The position numbers were made by a program, and so were the translations under genes. Under the pieces are notes generated by a model. That model worked only from the letters and a program-made list of their open reading frames with translations. It ran no database searches and was not told the DNA's origin. From Rahnella laticis (GTDB taxonomy: Bacteria > Pseudomonadota > Gammaproteobacteria > Enterobacterales > Enterobacteriaceae), in the NCBI RefSeq assembly GCF_015644585.1, contig NZ_JADOBI010000002.1, positions 124,001-188,000 of the forward strand: a stretch of DNA of 64,000 bases, written 5' to 3'. Shown piece after piece: positions 34,518 through 42,149 of this stretch; position 1 is the stretch's first letter, and each line of letters opens with the position of its first letter.

Positions 34518-34823
34518 TCAGCCATAAGCCACTTTGTGGTTGATATGGTAGAAGGTCGCCGTTGCGGCCATAACGTGCTGATCTTCCTTGCCCGGTTTGT
34601 GCGATTCCACATTGGTGATGTGGTAGCCGACAGCACCGGCGTCTAACGCTTTTTTAACAAACGCGCTGTTGAGTTCTTCCATGGACGTAGCCCAGGAAAC
34701 CGTGGTCACGCCGACGGCTTGCAGGGAGGCTATTTCACGATGCGATAATCCGGCGCGCACCAAAACAGGCTTAACAGCTTTTGGATAGAATATGGATAAA
34801 ACATCATTTACTAAGCCTTTCAT
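34518..34823 (-). CDS. DUF1471 (YhcN/BhsA)-like small protein
   Basis: A 101-residue protein. LSHREIASLQAVGVTTVS and the end (KALDAGAVGYHITNV, then ATATFYH) follow the DUF1471 pattern of small stress and biofilm proteins such as YhcN, BhsA and YdgH. The start at 34823 has GAGGAG 7 nt upstream, clearly better than the longer frame to 34994. With that start there is no signal peptide, whereas characterised members are periplasmic. It may be cytoplasmic, or it may have lost its signal. Confidence 0.68.
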   Translation of the reverse strand: MKGLVNDVLSIFYPKAVKPVLVRAGLSHREIASLQAVGVTTVSWATSMEELNSAFVKKALDAGAVGYHITNVESHKPGKEDQHVMAATATFYHINHKVAYG

Positions 34824-35120
34824 GGATTTACTCCTCACTAATACAGTCTCTATACCCGGATGATTCGGATATTCAGAATGTGCCGTAATAATCAGAGGTG
34901 ATTGCGCACTTGAGATATTTATCCGGCACATTGCCAATAAACACCTTTTCATGTTGCGACCTTTAGCTTTAATTGCTAATTCATTGTTAAGCAAACTTCC
35001 GCCACAATTAACGCAATATTCAAAGAGGATATTTACAGTGGGTTACAGGTTCGGTGTTTTTGACATGAACAAATAAAAGGGCGCATTTCGCACCCTTAAT
35101 CTTATTCCCTCGACCTGTTT

Positions 35121-35381
35121 TTAAATCCGGTTCGCCGCGCGCGGTGGTCGCTGCATCAGCTCATGGGTGGCAGGATGGTAATAGCGGCTCGGCCAGATGA
35201 CGGACGGGGGAATACCCAGCGCCTGACCGATCAGGATTTCACCTTTGGGCCACGGTCTGGAAAGCGCATTTGAAAGCGTCGAGGAACTCAGACCGGCAGC
35301 GCGGGAAACGGCGGCAAGCGTGGTGCCTTTCTTGCGTAACGCGGCAATGATATCGGCCTGATGCCAGTCCTGATTAGTCAT
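35121..35381 (-). CDS. nlp: Ner/Nlp-family transcriptional regulator
   Basis: An 86-residue helix-turn-helix protein (WHQADIIAALRKKGTTLAAV, SRAAGLSSSTLSNALSRPWP, then QALGIPPSVIWPSRY) matching the Nlp/SfsB and phage Mu Ner family, DNA-binding regulators related to phage repressors. Its ATG lies inside the end of a 28-codon leader ORF (35374-35460), so translation is probably coupled to it. Upstream is a structured C4-like RNA. This arrangement suggests the gene comes from a phage-derived control module. Confidence 0.85.
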   Translation of the reverse strand: MTNQDWHQADIIAALRKKGTTLAAVSRAAGLSSSTLSNALSRPWPKGEILIGQALGIPPSVIWPSRYYHPATHELMQRPPRAANRI

Positions 35382-35460
35382 AACAGTTTGCTCCTGTGCT
35401 GGCTTGCGCAGTAAACGTGGTGCAGAAGGGCAGAAAAGTGGGGCTATGCGATAGTTTCAT
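35374..35460 (-). CDS. 28-residue leader ORF coupled to nlp
   Basis: Reading leftward, ATG at 35460-35458 is preceded by a strong AAGGAG (35472-35467, spacing 6). The frame (MKLSHSPTFLPFCTTF...) runs to TAA at 35376-35374, overlapping the nlp start codon by 8 bp. Nine bases of its ribosome site (35468-35476) are exactly complementary to a loop of the upstream RNA (35545-35553). The analogue in phage P1 is orfx, whose translation is needed for ant and is blocked by C4 RNA. The peptide itself may have no function. Confidence 0.6.
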   Translation of the reverse strand: MKLSHSPTFLPFCTTFTAQASTGANCYD

Positions 35461-35487
35461 TAACATCTCCTTGTAGTAAGTACGACT

Positions 35488-35595
35488 ACCACGAGAGCTG
35501 CGAAACTCTTTGGTGGTAGCTCAGACAAGGTTCGCAGTACCGGCCTACAAGGACACCGGCCAGCCCGAAGGCTGCCCCGTCTGAGCCACCATTGA
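35488..35595 (-). ncRNA. C4-like antisense RNA
   Basis: A highly structured leftward RNA. GGTGGCTCAGAC (5' side, around 35579-35591) pairs with GTCTGAG then CCACCA (35511-35526) as a long closing stem. Inside are an AGCC-CGAA-GGCT hairpin (35562-35573) and a CCGG-closed loop containing TCCUUGUAG. That loop is perfectly complementary to the Shine-Dalgarno region of the leader ORF downstream. The layout equals phage P1/P7 C4 RNA, processed from the same transcript it silences. Boundaries are approximate. Family assignment is from structure and layout. Confidence 0.65.
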
Positions 35596-35599
35596 TGTT

Positions 35600-36124
35600 A
35601 TCAGACAGCGTTAGCCGTACAAATAACAGATGAGCAAAGACATTGGCACTCAATGCATGGCATTAAGTACGTCCTTATAGAGTTAACCGAGCTGCGAAAC
35701 CCGGCTGCGGATTTTGCCGCAGCGGGCGCACTATAGCGTAATACAAAGAAGTAAACCAACAGGCTTAATGCGAAATTGAGGTTTGCTTTCCAGAGAAATT
35801 TCAAGCGTTGCAGTGAGTTACATTTTGCACTTCCCATTGCAGAAAATGCGTTTGACGGTGAACAAACAAAACGGACGCACTTCCTGAATCTATGACGTCA
35901 TGAGTGGATGTTTACTTTTCAATATAAAAGTAATGAAATTTTTTTTGGCTGTCGGTAAATAATATTATCGTCATAGCAGGCAGGGAGTTAGCGTATTTAT
36001 GAATGAATAAAAATAGATTTTTATTTTATATTTCTGATGAGATAAGTCTCAAACGAAATTTATGACCTTCAAAGGGACTACGCTTAATGAGTCAATAAAT
36101 CCGCCGCTGTAAAAAGGAAATATA
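35600..36124. other. region upstream of the C4-like RNA and of yciE
   Basis: It should contain the leftward promoter of the RNA/nlp transcript and the rightward promoter of the DUF892 genes. A GC-rich hairpin lies at about 35701-35727 (GCTGCGG/CCGCAGC). The word GAGCTGCGAAAC and TAAGTACG occur both here (35662-35701) and inside the RNA segment (35477-35507), a degenerate direct repeat. A 78-codon leftward frame (35601-35837) is probably not a gene. Confidence 0.4.
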
Positions 36125-36622
36125 ATGTCTATTACAACCTTAAAAGAATTATTCATTCATGATTTATCTGATGTTTATAGTGCTGAACGTCAGATAACCA
36201 AGGCGCTGCCTAAAATGGCCCGTGCTGCCACAGACCCTAAACTGGTCGATGCTTTTAAAACACACCTTGAAGAAACGCAGGGACAGATTGAAAGATTAGA
36301 TCAAGTCGTTGAGTCTTCTGATGAAATTCGCCTTAAACGTATGAAATGTCACGCGATGGAAGGGTTGGTTGAAGAAGCGCAGGAGCTGATTGATTCTGTT
36401 GAAAAAGGCGAAGTGCTGGACGCCGGCCTTATCGGCGCTGCCCAAAAAGTTGAGCATTATGAAATTGCGACTTACGGCACCCTAGCCGCGTTAGCAAAAA
36501 AGCTGGGATATTCTCAGGCTGCGAAATTACTTGAAGAAACATTGCAGGAAGAAAAAGACACCGATAAAAAATTAACGGTTATTGCGGGATCACAATCTGC
36601 AACCAAAACTGCAAAAAGTTAA
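36125..36622 (+). CDS. yciE: ferritin-like DUF892 protein, YciE type
   Basis: A 165-residue four-helix-bundle protein of the DUF892 family, related to ferritins. LFIHDLSDVYSAERQITKAL and FKTHLEETQGQIERLDQVVE contain the conserved Glu and His residues expected to bind a di-iron centre, and EKVEHYEIATYGTL-like residues near 115 complete the second half. RpoS-dependent stress roles are known for E. coli YciE/YciF, but the chemistry is unproven. AAGGAA lies before the ATG. A second, divergent family member follows 49 bp later. Confidence 0.87.
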   Translation: MSITTLKELFIHDLSDVYSAERQITKALPKMARAATDPKLVDAFKTHLEETQGQIERLDQVVESSDEIRLKRMKCHAMEGLVEEAQELIDSVEKGEVLDAGLIGAAQKVEHYEIATYGTLAALAKKLGYSQAAKLLEETLQEEKDTDKKLTVIAGSQSATKTAKS

Positions 36623-36671
36623 TTGCGCAGAAATTATTACGTAACGTCCCCGATAATGTTAGGAATAAACA

Positions 36672-37187
36672 CTGAGCAAATCTAAAGCGCAGGAAAATTA
36701 TATTGACTGGGTGCGTGACGCGCATGCAATGGAAAAACAAGCTGAAACCATGCTGACTAAAATGGCTGACCGGCTTGAACATTACCCGCTTTTACAGCGC
36801 CGCATTAAAGAGCATATTGTGGAAACGCAGGGCCAGCAGAAACTGGTTCAGGATGTGCTGGATCGCCTCGATACTTCCCATTCGGTGATCAAAGACGTTG
36901 CCGCGAAAGCCACGGCGATGGGACAGTCGCTGAGCGGAATGTTTGTCAGCGATGTAGTGGTGAAGGGCGGGATCAGCGGCTATGTGTTCGAGCATTTCGA
37001 AATTGCCTGTTACAGTGCCCTGATTGTTGCCGCCGAAGCCGTGGGTGACCTGCAAGGCGCGCAGACGTTTAAGACGATCAAAATTCAGGAAGAGCAAATG
37101 GCGAAATGGCTGGAGGAGAATCTTCCTGCGGTAACGAAGCGTTATCTCGCTCTGCTTGAAAACCCGGACGTCGATGCAAGTCGCTAG
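36672..37187 (+). CDS. ferritin-like DUF892 protein, YciF-like, with apparent CTG start
   Basis: A 171-residue paralogue of the preceding gene. The conserved N-terminus (SKSKAQENYIDWVRDAHAME) is in frame from a CTG at 36672 with AGGA 7 nt upstream, but no ATG, GTG or TTG precedes it. The first conventional candidate is GTG at 36711, which would delete 13 conserved-looking residues. VRDAHAMEKQAETML, IKEHIVETQGQQKL and EHFEIACYSALI hold the metal-ligand pattern. Either CTG is used or a start codon has mutated recently. It is co-directional with yciE. Confidence 0.75.
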   Translation: MSKSKAQENYIDWVRDAHAMEKQAETMLTKMADRLEHYPLLQRRIKEHIVETQGQQKLVQDVLDRLDTSHSVIKDVAAKATAMGQSLSGMFVSDVVVKGGISGYVFEHFEIACYSALIVAAEAVGDLQGAQTFKTIKIQEEQMAKWLEENLPAVTKRYLALLENPDVDASR

Positions 37188-37220
37188 TTCCCGGCCTAAA
37201 CCACGCACCAAATTCCGCAT

Positions 37221-37243
37221 AAAAAAAGGGCGCTTTCGCGCCC
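37221..37243 (-). terminator. terminator of ygbA
   Basis: GGGCGC/GCGCCC with TTTC loop and, read leftward, seven U (A-run 37221-37227). It can also end the rightward DUF892 genes weakly. Confidence 0.75.
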
Positions 37244-37382
37244 TGTAACTCATTTCTTAAACGCCTCAGAATCCGATATTCACCCTTACCATGATCATCT
37301 GAGAACGGCTGCGCGCATCAAAAAGGGGTTAATTGCGCGATGGCGTCCGAAAGGTGAAAGCATTTTGAGTATTGAAATCTCA

Positions 37383-37727
37383 TTATTTCTTTGGCCGGTA
37401 TTTCTCCGGAAGCTCCGGCACGGGGCGGCGATCGTCGATCAGATGGCGGATTGTTAAAACCGGATGACGCCACAGCATTCGCGGGCCAGCCCAGCGCATG
37501 ATTTGCTTCATCTCTTCGCGTTTTGCGGGCTGATAGCAGTGAACCGGGCACTGTTTGCAGGCCGGTTTCTCCTCGCCAAATACACATTTATCCAGCCGTT
37601 TATCGGCATAGGCATTCAGCGCCTGATAGTACGCGGCGTCTTCCTGTGCCTGCGGGCAGGCGCGCTGATAAAGGTAGATCATTTTGCGGATAGTGAGTTT
37701 TTCGCGGGTGATGCGTTTGCCGGACAT
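37383..37727 (-). CDS. ygbA: YgbA, nitrous oxide-stimulated-promoter family protein
   Basis: A 114-residue cytoplasmic protein of the YgbA_NO family. Four cysteines, C48, C57, C60 and C64 (CVFGEEKPACKQCPVHCY), could bind metal or an Fe-S cluster. The E. coli homologue (117 residues) is induced by nitric oxide through NsrR and helps recovery from nitrosative stress. An NsrR-like palindrome lies 19-41 bp upstream of the start codon, in agreement. Confidence 0.87.
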   Translation of the reverse strand: MSGKRITREKLTIRKMIYLYQRACPQAQEDAAYYQALNAYADKRLDKCVFGEEKPACKQCPVHCYQPAKREEMKQIMRWAGPRMLWRHPVLTIRHLIDDRRPVPELPEKYRPKK

Positions 37728-37745
37728 AGACGTAACCTGAAAGTT

Positions 37746-37768
37746 AAGGTGTATTAATAATACCTGTT
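37746..37768. promoter_or_regulatory. NsrR-like operator of ygbA
   Basis: A 23-bp imperfect palindrome (arms AAGGTGTATTA and AATACCTGTT) matches the 11-1-11 NsrR consensus, AAGATGYATTT and its inverse, at about 18 of 23 positions by hand alignment. Nitric oxide relieves NsrR repression. Confidence 0.65.
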
Positions 37769-37876
37769 CAAGATTTCCCGCAGATGACCTGACTCAATAA
37801 TTCGGTTCATGGATGCTTTCAGGAGAAAAGAAAGCCGCAGGCACGATACCTGCGGCAGAACGTTCAAAGGGTCAAA

Positions 37877-40075
37877 TCAGAACGCGTAAGAAAGGCTGAC
37901 GGAATAACTGCGCGGCTGGCCGTAAACGGCGTAATCGCTCAGCCATGAGTAATAGCTGCGGTCAAAGAGGTTATCGATGTTCGCCTGCACCGCGAGCTGA
38001 CGCGTGACCTGATAACGGGTGAACAAATTAACCAGCGGAATGCTGCCCTGATATACGCGCACTGTGTTGCCTTCTGGCCCGGTGGCATCCTGGAAGGTAC
38101 GGTTTTGCCAGTTCACGCCACCACCGACGGTGAGATCCGGCATCCACGGCAACTGATAGCGGCTGAACAGTTTGAGCTGCGTCTGCGGCATATTGCTGTT
38201 GAGACGTCCGCCGGTGTTGTCCCGCGCAACGTAGCGCGTGGCGCCGAAAGTCATTTGCAGGTTGTCAGTCACTGCGCCGTTAATCTCGAATTCAGCGCCT
38301 TTGCTGACCGTGCCCTGCGCGGCGTAGTAGGCCTGTTCGCTGGTGTCATTGACGAAGTTGTCACCGTCCGCTTCTGCGACATTATCCTGTTCGATGCGGA
38401 AAACGGCGAACGTGGCGGTCAGGCGGTCGTTCATCCAGCTGGATTTCAGGCCGGTTTCGTAGTTTTTCCCGGTGGCCGGTGCCAGATAATGGCCGTCGCG
38501 GGTGCGGTAGGTTTGCGGCTGGAAGATGGAAGTGTAACTGGCGTAAGCCGACCAGGTATCGTCGATGTCGTAAACCAGGCCGCCGTAAGGCGTGAGGTTA
38601 TTTTTACTCATGTTGCCGCTGCTGCCGGCGGTGCTCCACTGCGTATAACGCGCGCCGATAATCAGTGAGAGCGGGTCGGCCAGCGAGAACCGGGTCGCCA
38701 GGTAGCCCGCTTTCTGGCGCACCACGTCGTCGGCGTTCAGATACCAGTCGTCCCATTCCGGTTCTGCGACGTCGCCGTTCCAGTTGTTGAAACTGCCCAT
38801 GGTGTCGCTGTCGATCGGGCCGTTGGCGCTGTACGTCGAGTTGTGCTGACGGCTGTAACTGACGCCCGCGACCATTTCATGCTGGCGGCCAAAGAGCTGG
38901 AAAGGTCCGCTGGCGTAAGTATCCACCGAATCCAGTTTGCGCGTTCCGCGGTCTTTACTGCCGAATCCGGAAATCCCTTCGCCCGTTGTCGCGTCCGGGA
39001 AATCTTCGATATACAGCAGCTTGTCGTCGAATTTCTGTTCGCCGTGCGTGCCGTTGACGCGGAATGTCCAGCCGTTATCGAAATCATGTTTCACGTTGGC
39101 GTAGACTTTGCGCGATTGTGTGTTGTAGTGCGTCCAGTCTGCCGAAGTGTTGGTGCTGCGGTCGAAATGCGTGCGTGCGCCGTTGCTGTACCAGGTCGGC
39201 AGCCCGCCCCACGTCGGATTGCCGGTATTATTTTCCTGATAATCGTAGCCGAGCGACACCGTGGTGTTATCTGTCACGTCGGCATCGACCACGCCATAAA
39301 TGAATTTTTTGGTTTTATGGTAACGGTCGAGCCAGCTGTCCTGATCCTGATAACCGGCCACGACGCGGCCGCGCACTGAGCCTTCTTCGTTGAGCGGGCC
39401 GGAAACGTCGAGCACGTAACGCTGTTTATTCCAGCTGCCGTAGCTGGCGCTGATATTGCCGGTGAATTCTTTGCTGTCCGCCTGTTTGCGCACCATATTG
39501 ACGGACGCCGCCGGATTACCGGCACCGGTCATCAGCCCGGTCGCGCCGCGGACGACTTCGATACGGTCATAAATGGCGGTGTCTTCGGCGGCATCGCCAA
39601 AGTTCCAGGTATCGCTGACGGAAGAAGGAATGCCGTCGTAGGTGTAATTATTGATGTAAAAGCCGCGTGAGAAATAGGAAACACGTTCGCTGTCGATCAC
39701 TTCCGTCGAGATGCCGGTGGTGTTATCCATCACGTCGCCCACCGATTGCAGGTTCTGATCCTGCATGCGCTGTTTGGTGATCACGCTGACGGACTGGGGC
39801 ACGTCTCGCGGCGTCAGCAACATTTTTGTGCCCGCGCGCGTGGTTTTGACGTTGTAATCCTGTGACTCATCGGCGGTTCCGCCCGTTGTTCCTTCCACAA
39901 CCATATTCTCATCGGCGGCGGGCGCAGCGGACGAGGTGCTGGTGGTGGCTGCGGCGTGAGCAGCGGAAGAAGCCGTCATGACCAGGATCGCCAGTGCCGA
40001 CAATGAGGTTGAAAGCTTACTTTTGTTCTCCGGCGCAGACGTTTCCGCGCCGTAATCCCTGCCACTGAAAGACAT
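37877..40075 (-). CDS. TonB-dependent siderophore receptor, FhuE/FpvA type
   Basis: A 732-residue outer-membrane receptor importing an iron-siderophore. After an extended signal peptide (hydrophobic core STSLSALAILVMTASSAAHA) come a TonB box-like ENMVVEGT, the plug domain (TPRDVPQSVSVITKQRMQDQ, VEVVRGATGLMTGAGNPAAS) and a beta-barrel ending in RSYSVSLSYAF with the terminal Phe. The plug sequence resembles hydroxamate receptors such as FhuE. ATG at 40075 is preferred over 40096 because a GGGAT precedes it. A Fur-like box lies 128 bp upstream. No siderophore genes are adjacent. Confidence 0.88.
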   Translation of the reverse strand: MSFSGRDYGAETSAPENKSKLSTSLSALAILVMTASSAAHAAATTSTSSAAPAADENMVVEGTTGGTADESQDYNVKTTRAGTKMLLTPRDVPQSVSVITKQRMQDQNLQSVGDVMDNTTGISTEVIDSERVSYFSRGFYINNYTYDGIPSSVSDTWNFGDAAEDTAIYDRIEVVRGATGLMTGAGNPAASVNMVRKQADSKEFTGNISASYGSWNKQRYVLDVSGPLNEEGSVRGRVVAGYQDQDSWLDRYHKTKKFIYGVVDADVTDNTTVSLGYDYQENNTGNPTWGGLPTWYSNGARTHFDRSTNTSADWTHYNTQSRKVYANVKHDFDNGWTFRVNGTHGEQKFDDKLLYIEDFPDATTGEGISGFGSKDRGTRKLDSVDTYASGPFQLFGRQHEMVAGVSYSRQHNSTYSANGPIDSDTMGSFNNWNGDVAEPEWDDWYLNADDVVRQKAGYLATRFSLADPLSLIIGARYTQWSTAGSSGNMSKNNLTPYGGLVYDIDDTWSAYASYTSIFQPQTYRTRDGHYLAPATGKNYETGLKSSWMNDRLTATFAVFRIEQDNVAEADGDNFVNDTSEQAYYAAQGTVSKGAEFEINGAVTDNLQMTFGATRYVARDNTGGRLNSNMPQTQLKLFSRYQLPWMPDLTVGGGVNWQNRTFQDATGPEGNTVRVYQGSIPLVNLFTRYQVTRQLAVQANIDNLFDRSYYSWLSDYAVYGQPRSYSVSLSYAF

Positions 40076-40202
40076 AATGTATCCCGTAAAAACCACATTA
40101 ATAGAAAGCGCCGCCGCTTCTTTTCATTGTCTTTAAACAGGATCATCTGACCGCAGCCATCAGCCTGAATCGCAAATTTTAAGAAGCGCACGCAATGAGA
40201 AT

Positions 40203-40221
40203 GTGAATAGTAATCATTTGT
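40203..40221. promoter_or_regulatory. Fur-like box
   Basis: The 19-bp segment GTGAATAGTAATCATTTGT agrees with the Fur consensus at about 12 of 19 positions, including TAATCATT. It lies upstream of the leftward siderophore receptor. Confidence 0.5.
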
Positions 40222-40486
40222 GTTTTATCCGTCTCAAAATCTTTTGTCGTCGTAAAGTAACAAAATATGTTTGCGTCTTTCCGGCAGCATAAATCCCTGA
40301 TTAAACGTAAACCGTTGCCATCTAAAATCGCCAAAGTCGTCATTGCGGCGCGGACACAGGCGACTGAAATAACTGACTAAACATTCTTCAACGCCTGCCG
40401 ATAAACCGTGCAAAGGGCGATCATCCATTTTCCATGCGATGCTGACGCCTTCCTGTTGGATTACCGCTGTTATCAGAGGAATTGAT

Positions 40487-42130
40487 ATGGGATTTACCAT
40501 CAAGAGCCGGTTGATTGGCATCGTGGGATTGTTGTGCGTTCTGCTGACTGTCGCCGCCGTCTGGGCCATTTTAGGGTTGCGCGCCGCCGATCAGCGGGCG
40601 ATTTCGACCTACCGCACCGAGTTATTACCGTTACAGCATTCAGCAAAATTATACCGTCTGGCACAGATGCAATCGGCGACGCTGTTTGAATCGCTGCGCT
40701 ACTGGACCGATCCGGCAGAAGTCGATCAGCGTGTCGCGCAGATTGATGCTTACGGCAGGCAAATTGCCACCGAGCGCAAGGCGTATGAAGCCACGTTTGC
40801 CGTGCCCGGCAGCGAAAAACTCCGCACCACTTTTCTCGATGACCCGAACGGTTATCAGGCCGCCATCAGCAATGCTGCAAAACTGGTCGCCGGAGGCAAT
40901 CCGTCCGGTGCGCTGGTCATTATCGAAACGCGTCTGAAAAATGGCAGTCAGGCATTGCAGCAGGATATCGACGGACTGGATAACCTGATGCGAAACCATG
41001 CCGAAAACAATTACGCAACCAGTTCAGCGGCTTACGCCACGATGCGCAACAGCATGGCGGCGATCCTGGCCGTCGGTTTACTGGTCGCCGGGATTGCGGG
41101 CTGGTTACTGGTGCGTTCGATTACCGGCGCAGTACGTCGCGCACGTCGTCTGGCTGAATCCATTTCCGAAGGCGGCCTGAATCACCGTCTGGGCGCAATC
41201 CCGAAAGATGAAATGGGCGAACTGATGCAGGCGCTGGCGAAAATGGACGCTCGTCTCAGCGGCATTGTGCGCGAAGTCGGGGAAAGCGCGCTGGCGCTGA
41301 GCAGCGCAGCCGGGCAAATGGCCGACGGTAACAATGATTTGTCCTCGCGCACGCACGCGCAGGCCAGCTCGCTTGAACAAACGGCGGCGAGCATGGAACA
41401 GATGACCGCCACGGTGAAATTCAACGCCGACAATGCCGCGCAGGCCAGCGAACTGGCGCAGACCGTCCGCAAACAGGCGCAGCAGAGCAGCGGAATTCTG
41501 GACGATGCGGTGAACGCAATGCGCGACATCGAAGAATCCAGCAATAAAATTGCCGATATCAACCGTGTAATCGACGAAATTGCTTTCCAGACTAACCTGC
41601 TGGCGCTGAATGCGGCGGTGGAAGCCGCGCGGGCTGGCGAACAGGGGCGCGGTTTTGCGGTGGTCGCCTCAGAAGTGCGTCAGCTGGCACAACGTTCTGC
41701 CACGGCGGCGCAGGAAATCAAAACCCTGATCCAGACCAGCGTCAGCAAAGTCGATGCGGGCAGCAAACTGGTGCTGCGTTCCGGCGAAACGCTTCAGGAA
41801 ATCAACGGCGGCATGGCGAAAATGGTGGAATACGTGGCTGACATCGCCGTCGCCAGCCGTCAGCAGTCCAGCGGTATCGATCAGGTCAATGTCGCCATCG
41901 TGCAGATGGACAGCGCGACGCAGCAAAATGCGGCGCTGGTGGAAGAGGCCAGCGCGGCCAGCCATACCGTGAACGAACACGCGGCGCGGCTGGTTGAGAA
42001 AATGTCGTTCTTCCATCTTCGTCCGTCAGCACAGCTTGCGCCAGGTGCCGTGGAAGGCGTGCTGGAACCGCTGCCTGCGCTGAATTCGCCGGAAACAGCG
42101 CCCCGTCAACCGCGTCTGGCGAATGCCTGA
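40487..42130 (+). CDS. methyl-accepting chemotaxis protein
   Basis: A 547-residue chemoreceptor. Membrane helix 1 is at residues 10-30 ([20 protein letters not shown]), a periplasmic four-helix domain at about 35-190, helix 2 near 200 ([20 protein letters not shown]), then HAMP and the long signalling coiled coil. The hairpin tip is [20 protein letters not shown] followed by [20 protein letters not shown], and [20 protein letters not shown] is a methylation helix. There is no C-terminal NWETF-type tether. The ATG at 40487 has AGAGGA upstream. A binding-protein gene follows 19 bp after its stop, suggesting indirect ligand sensing. Confidence 0.93.
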   Translation: MGFTIKSRLIGIVGLLCVLLTVAAVWAILGLRAADQRAISTYRTELLPLQHSAKLYRLAQMQSATLFESLRYWTDPAEVDQRVAQIDAYGRQIATERKAYEATFAVPGSEKLRTTFLDDPNGYQAAISNAAKLVAGGNPSGALVIIETRLKNGSQALQQDIDGLDNLMRNHAENNYATSSAAYATMRNSMAAILAVGLLVAGIAGWLLVRSITGAVRRARRLAESISEGGLNHRLGAIPKDEMGELMQALAKMDARLSGIVREVGESALALSSAAGQMADGNNDLSSRTHAQASSLEQTAASMEQMTATVKFNADNAAQASELAQTVRKQAQQSSGILDDAVNAMRDIEESSNKIADINRVIDEIAFQTNLLALNAAVEAARAGEQGRGFAVVASEVRQLAQRSATAAQEIKTLIQTSVSKVDAGSKLVLRSGETLQEINGGMAKMVEYVADIAVASRQQSSGIDQVNVAIVQMDSATQQNAALVEEASAASHTVNEHAARLVEKMSFFHLRPSAQLAPGAVEGVLEPLPALNSPETAPRQPRLANA

Positions 42131-42149
42131 GCCGAAAAGGAGCACGAAC

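Noticed and set aside
35450-35600. tRNA or tmRNA fragment in the structured segment
   Set aside because: No cloverleaf, T-loop or CCA end; the pairing pattern and leader complementarity fit a C4-type RNA better.
35601-35837. A 78-codon leftward frame upstream of the C4-like RNA
   Set aside because: Cysteine-rich odd composition, no good ribosome site, and it overlaps a structured leader; kept only as a remark.
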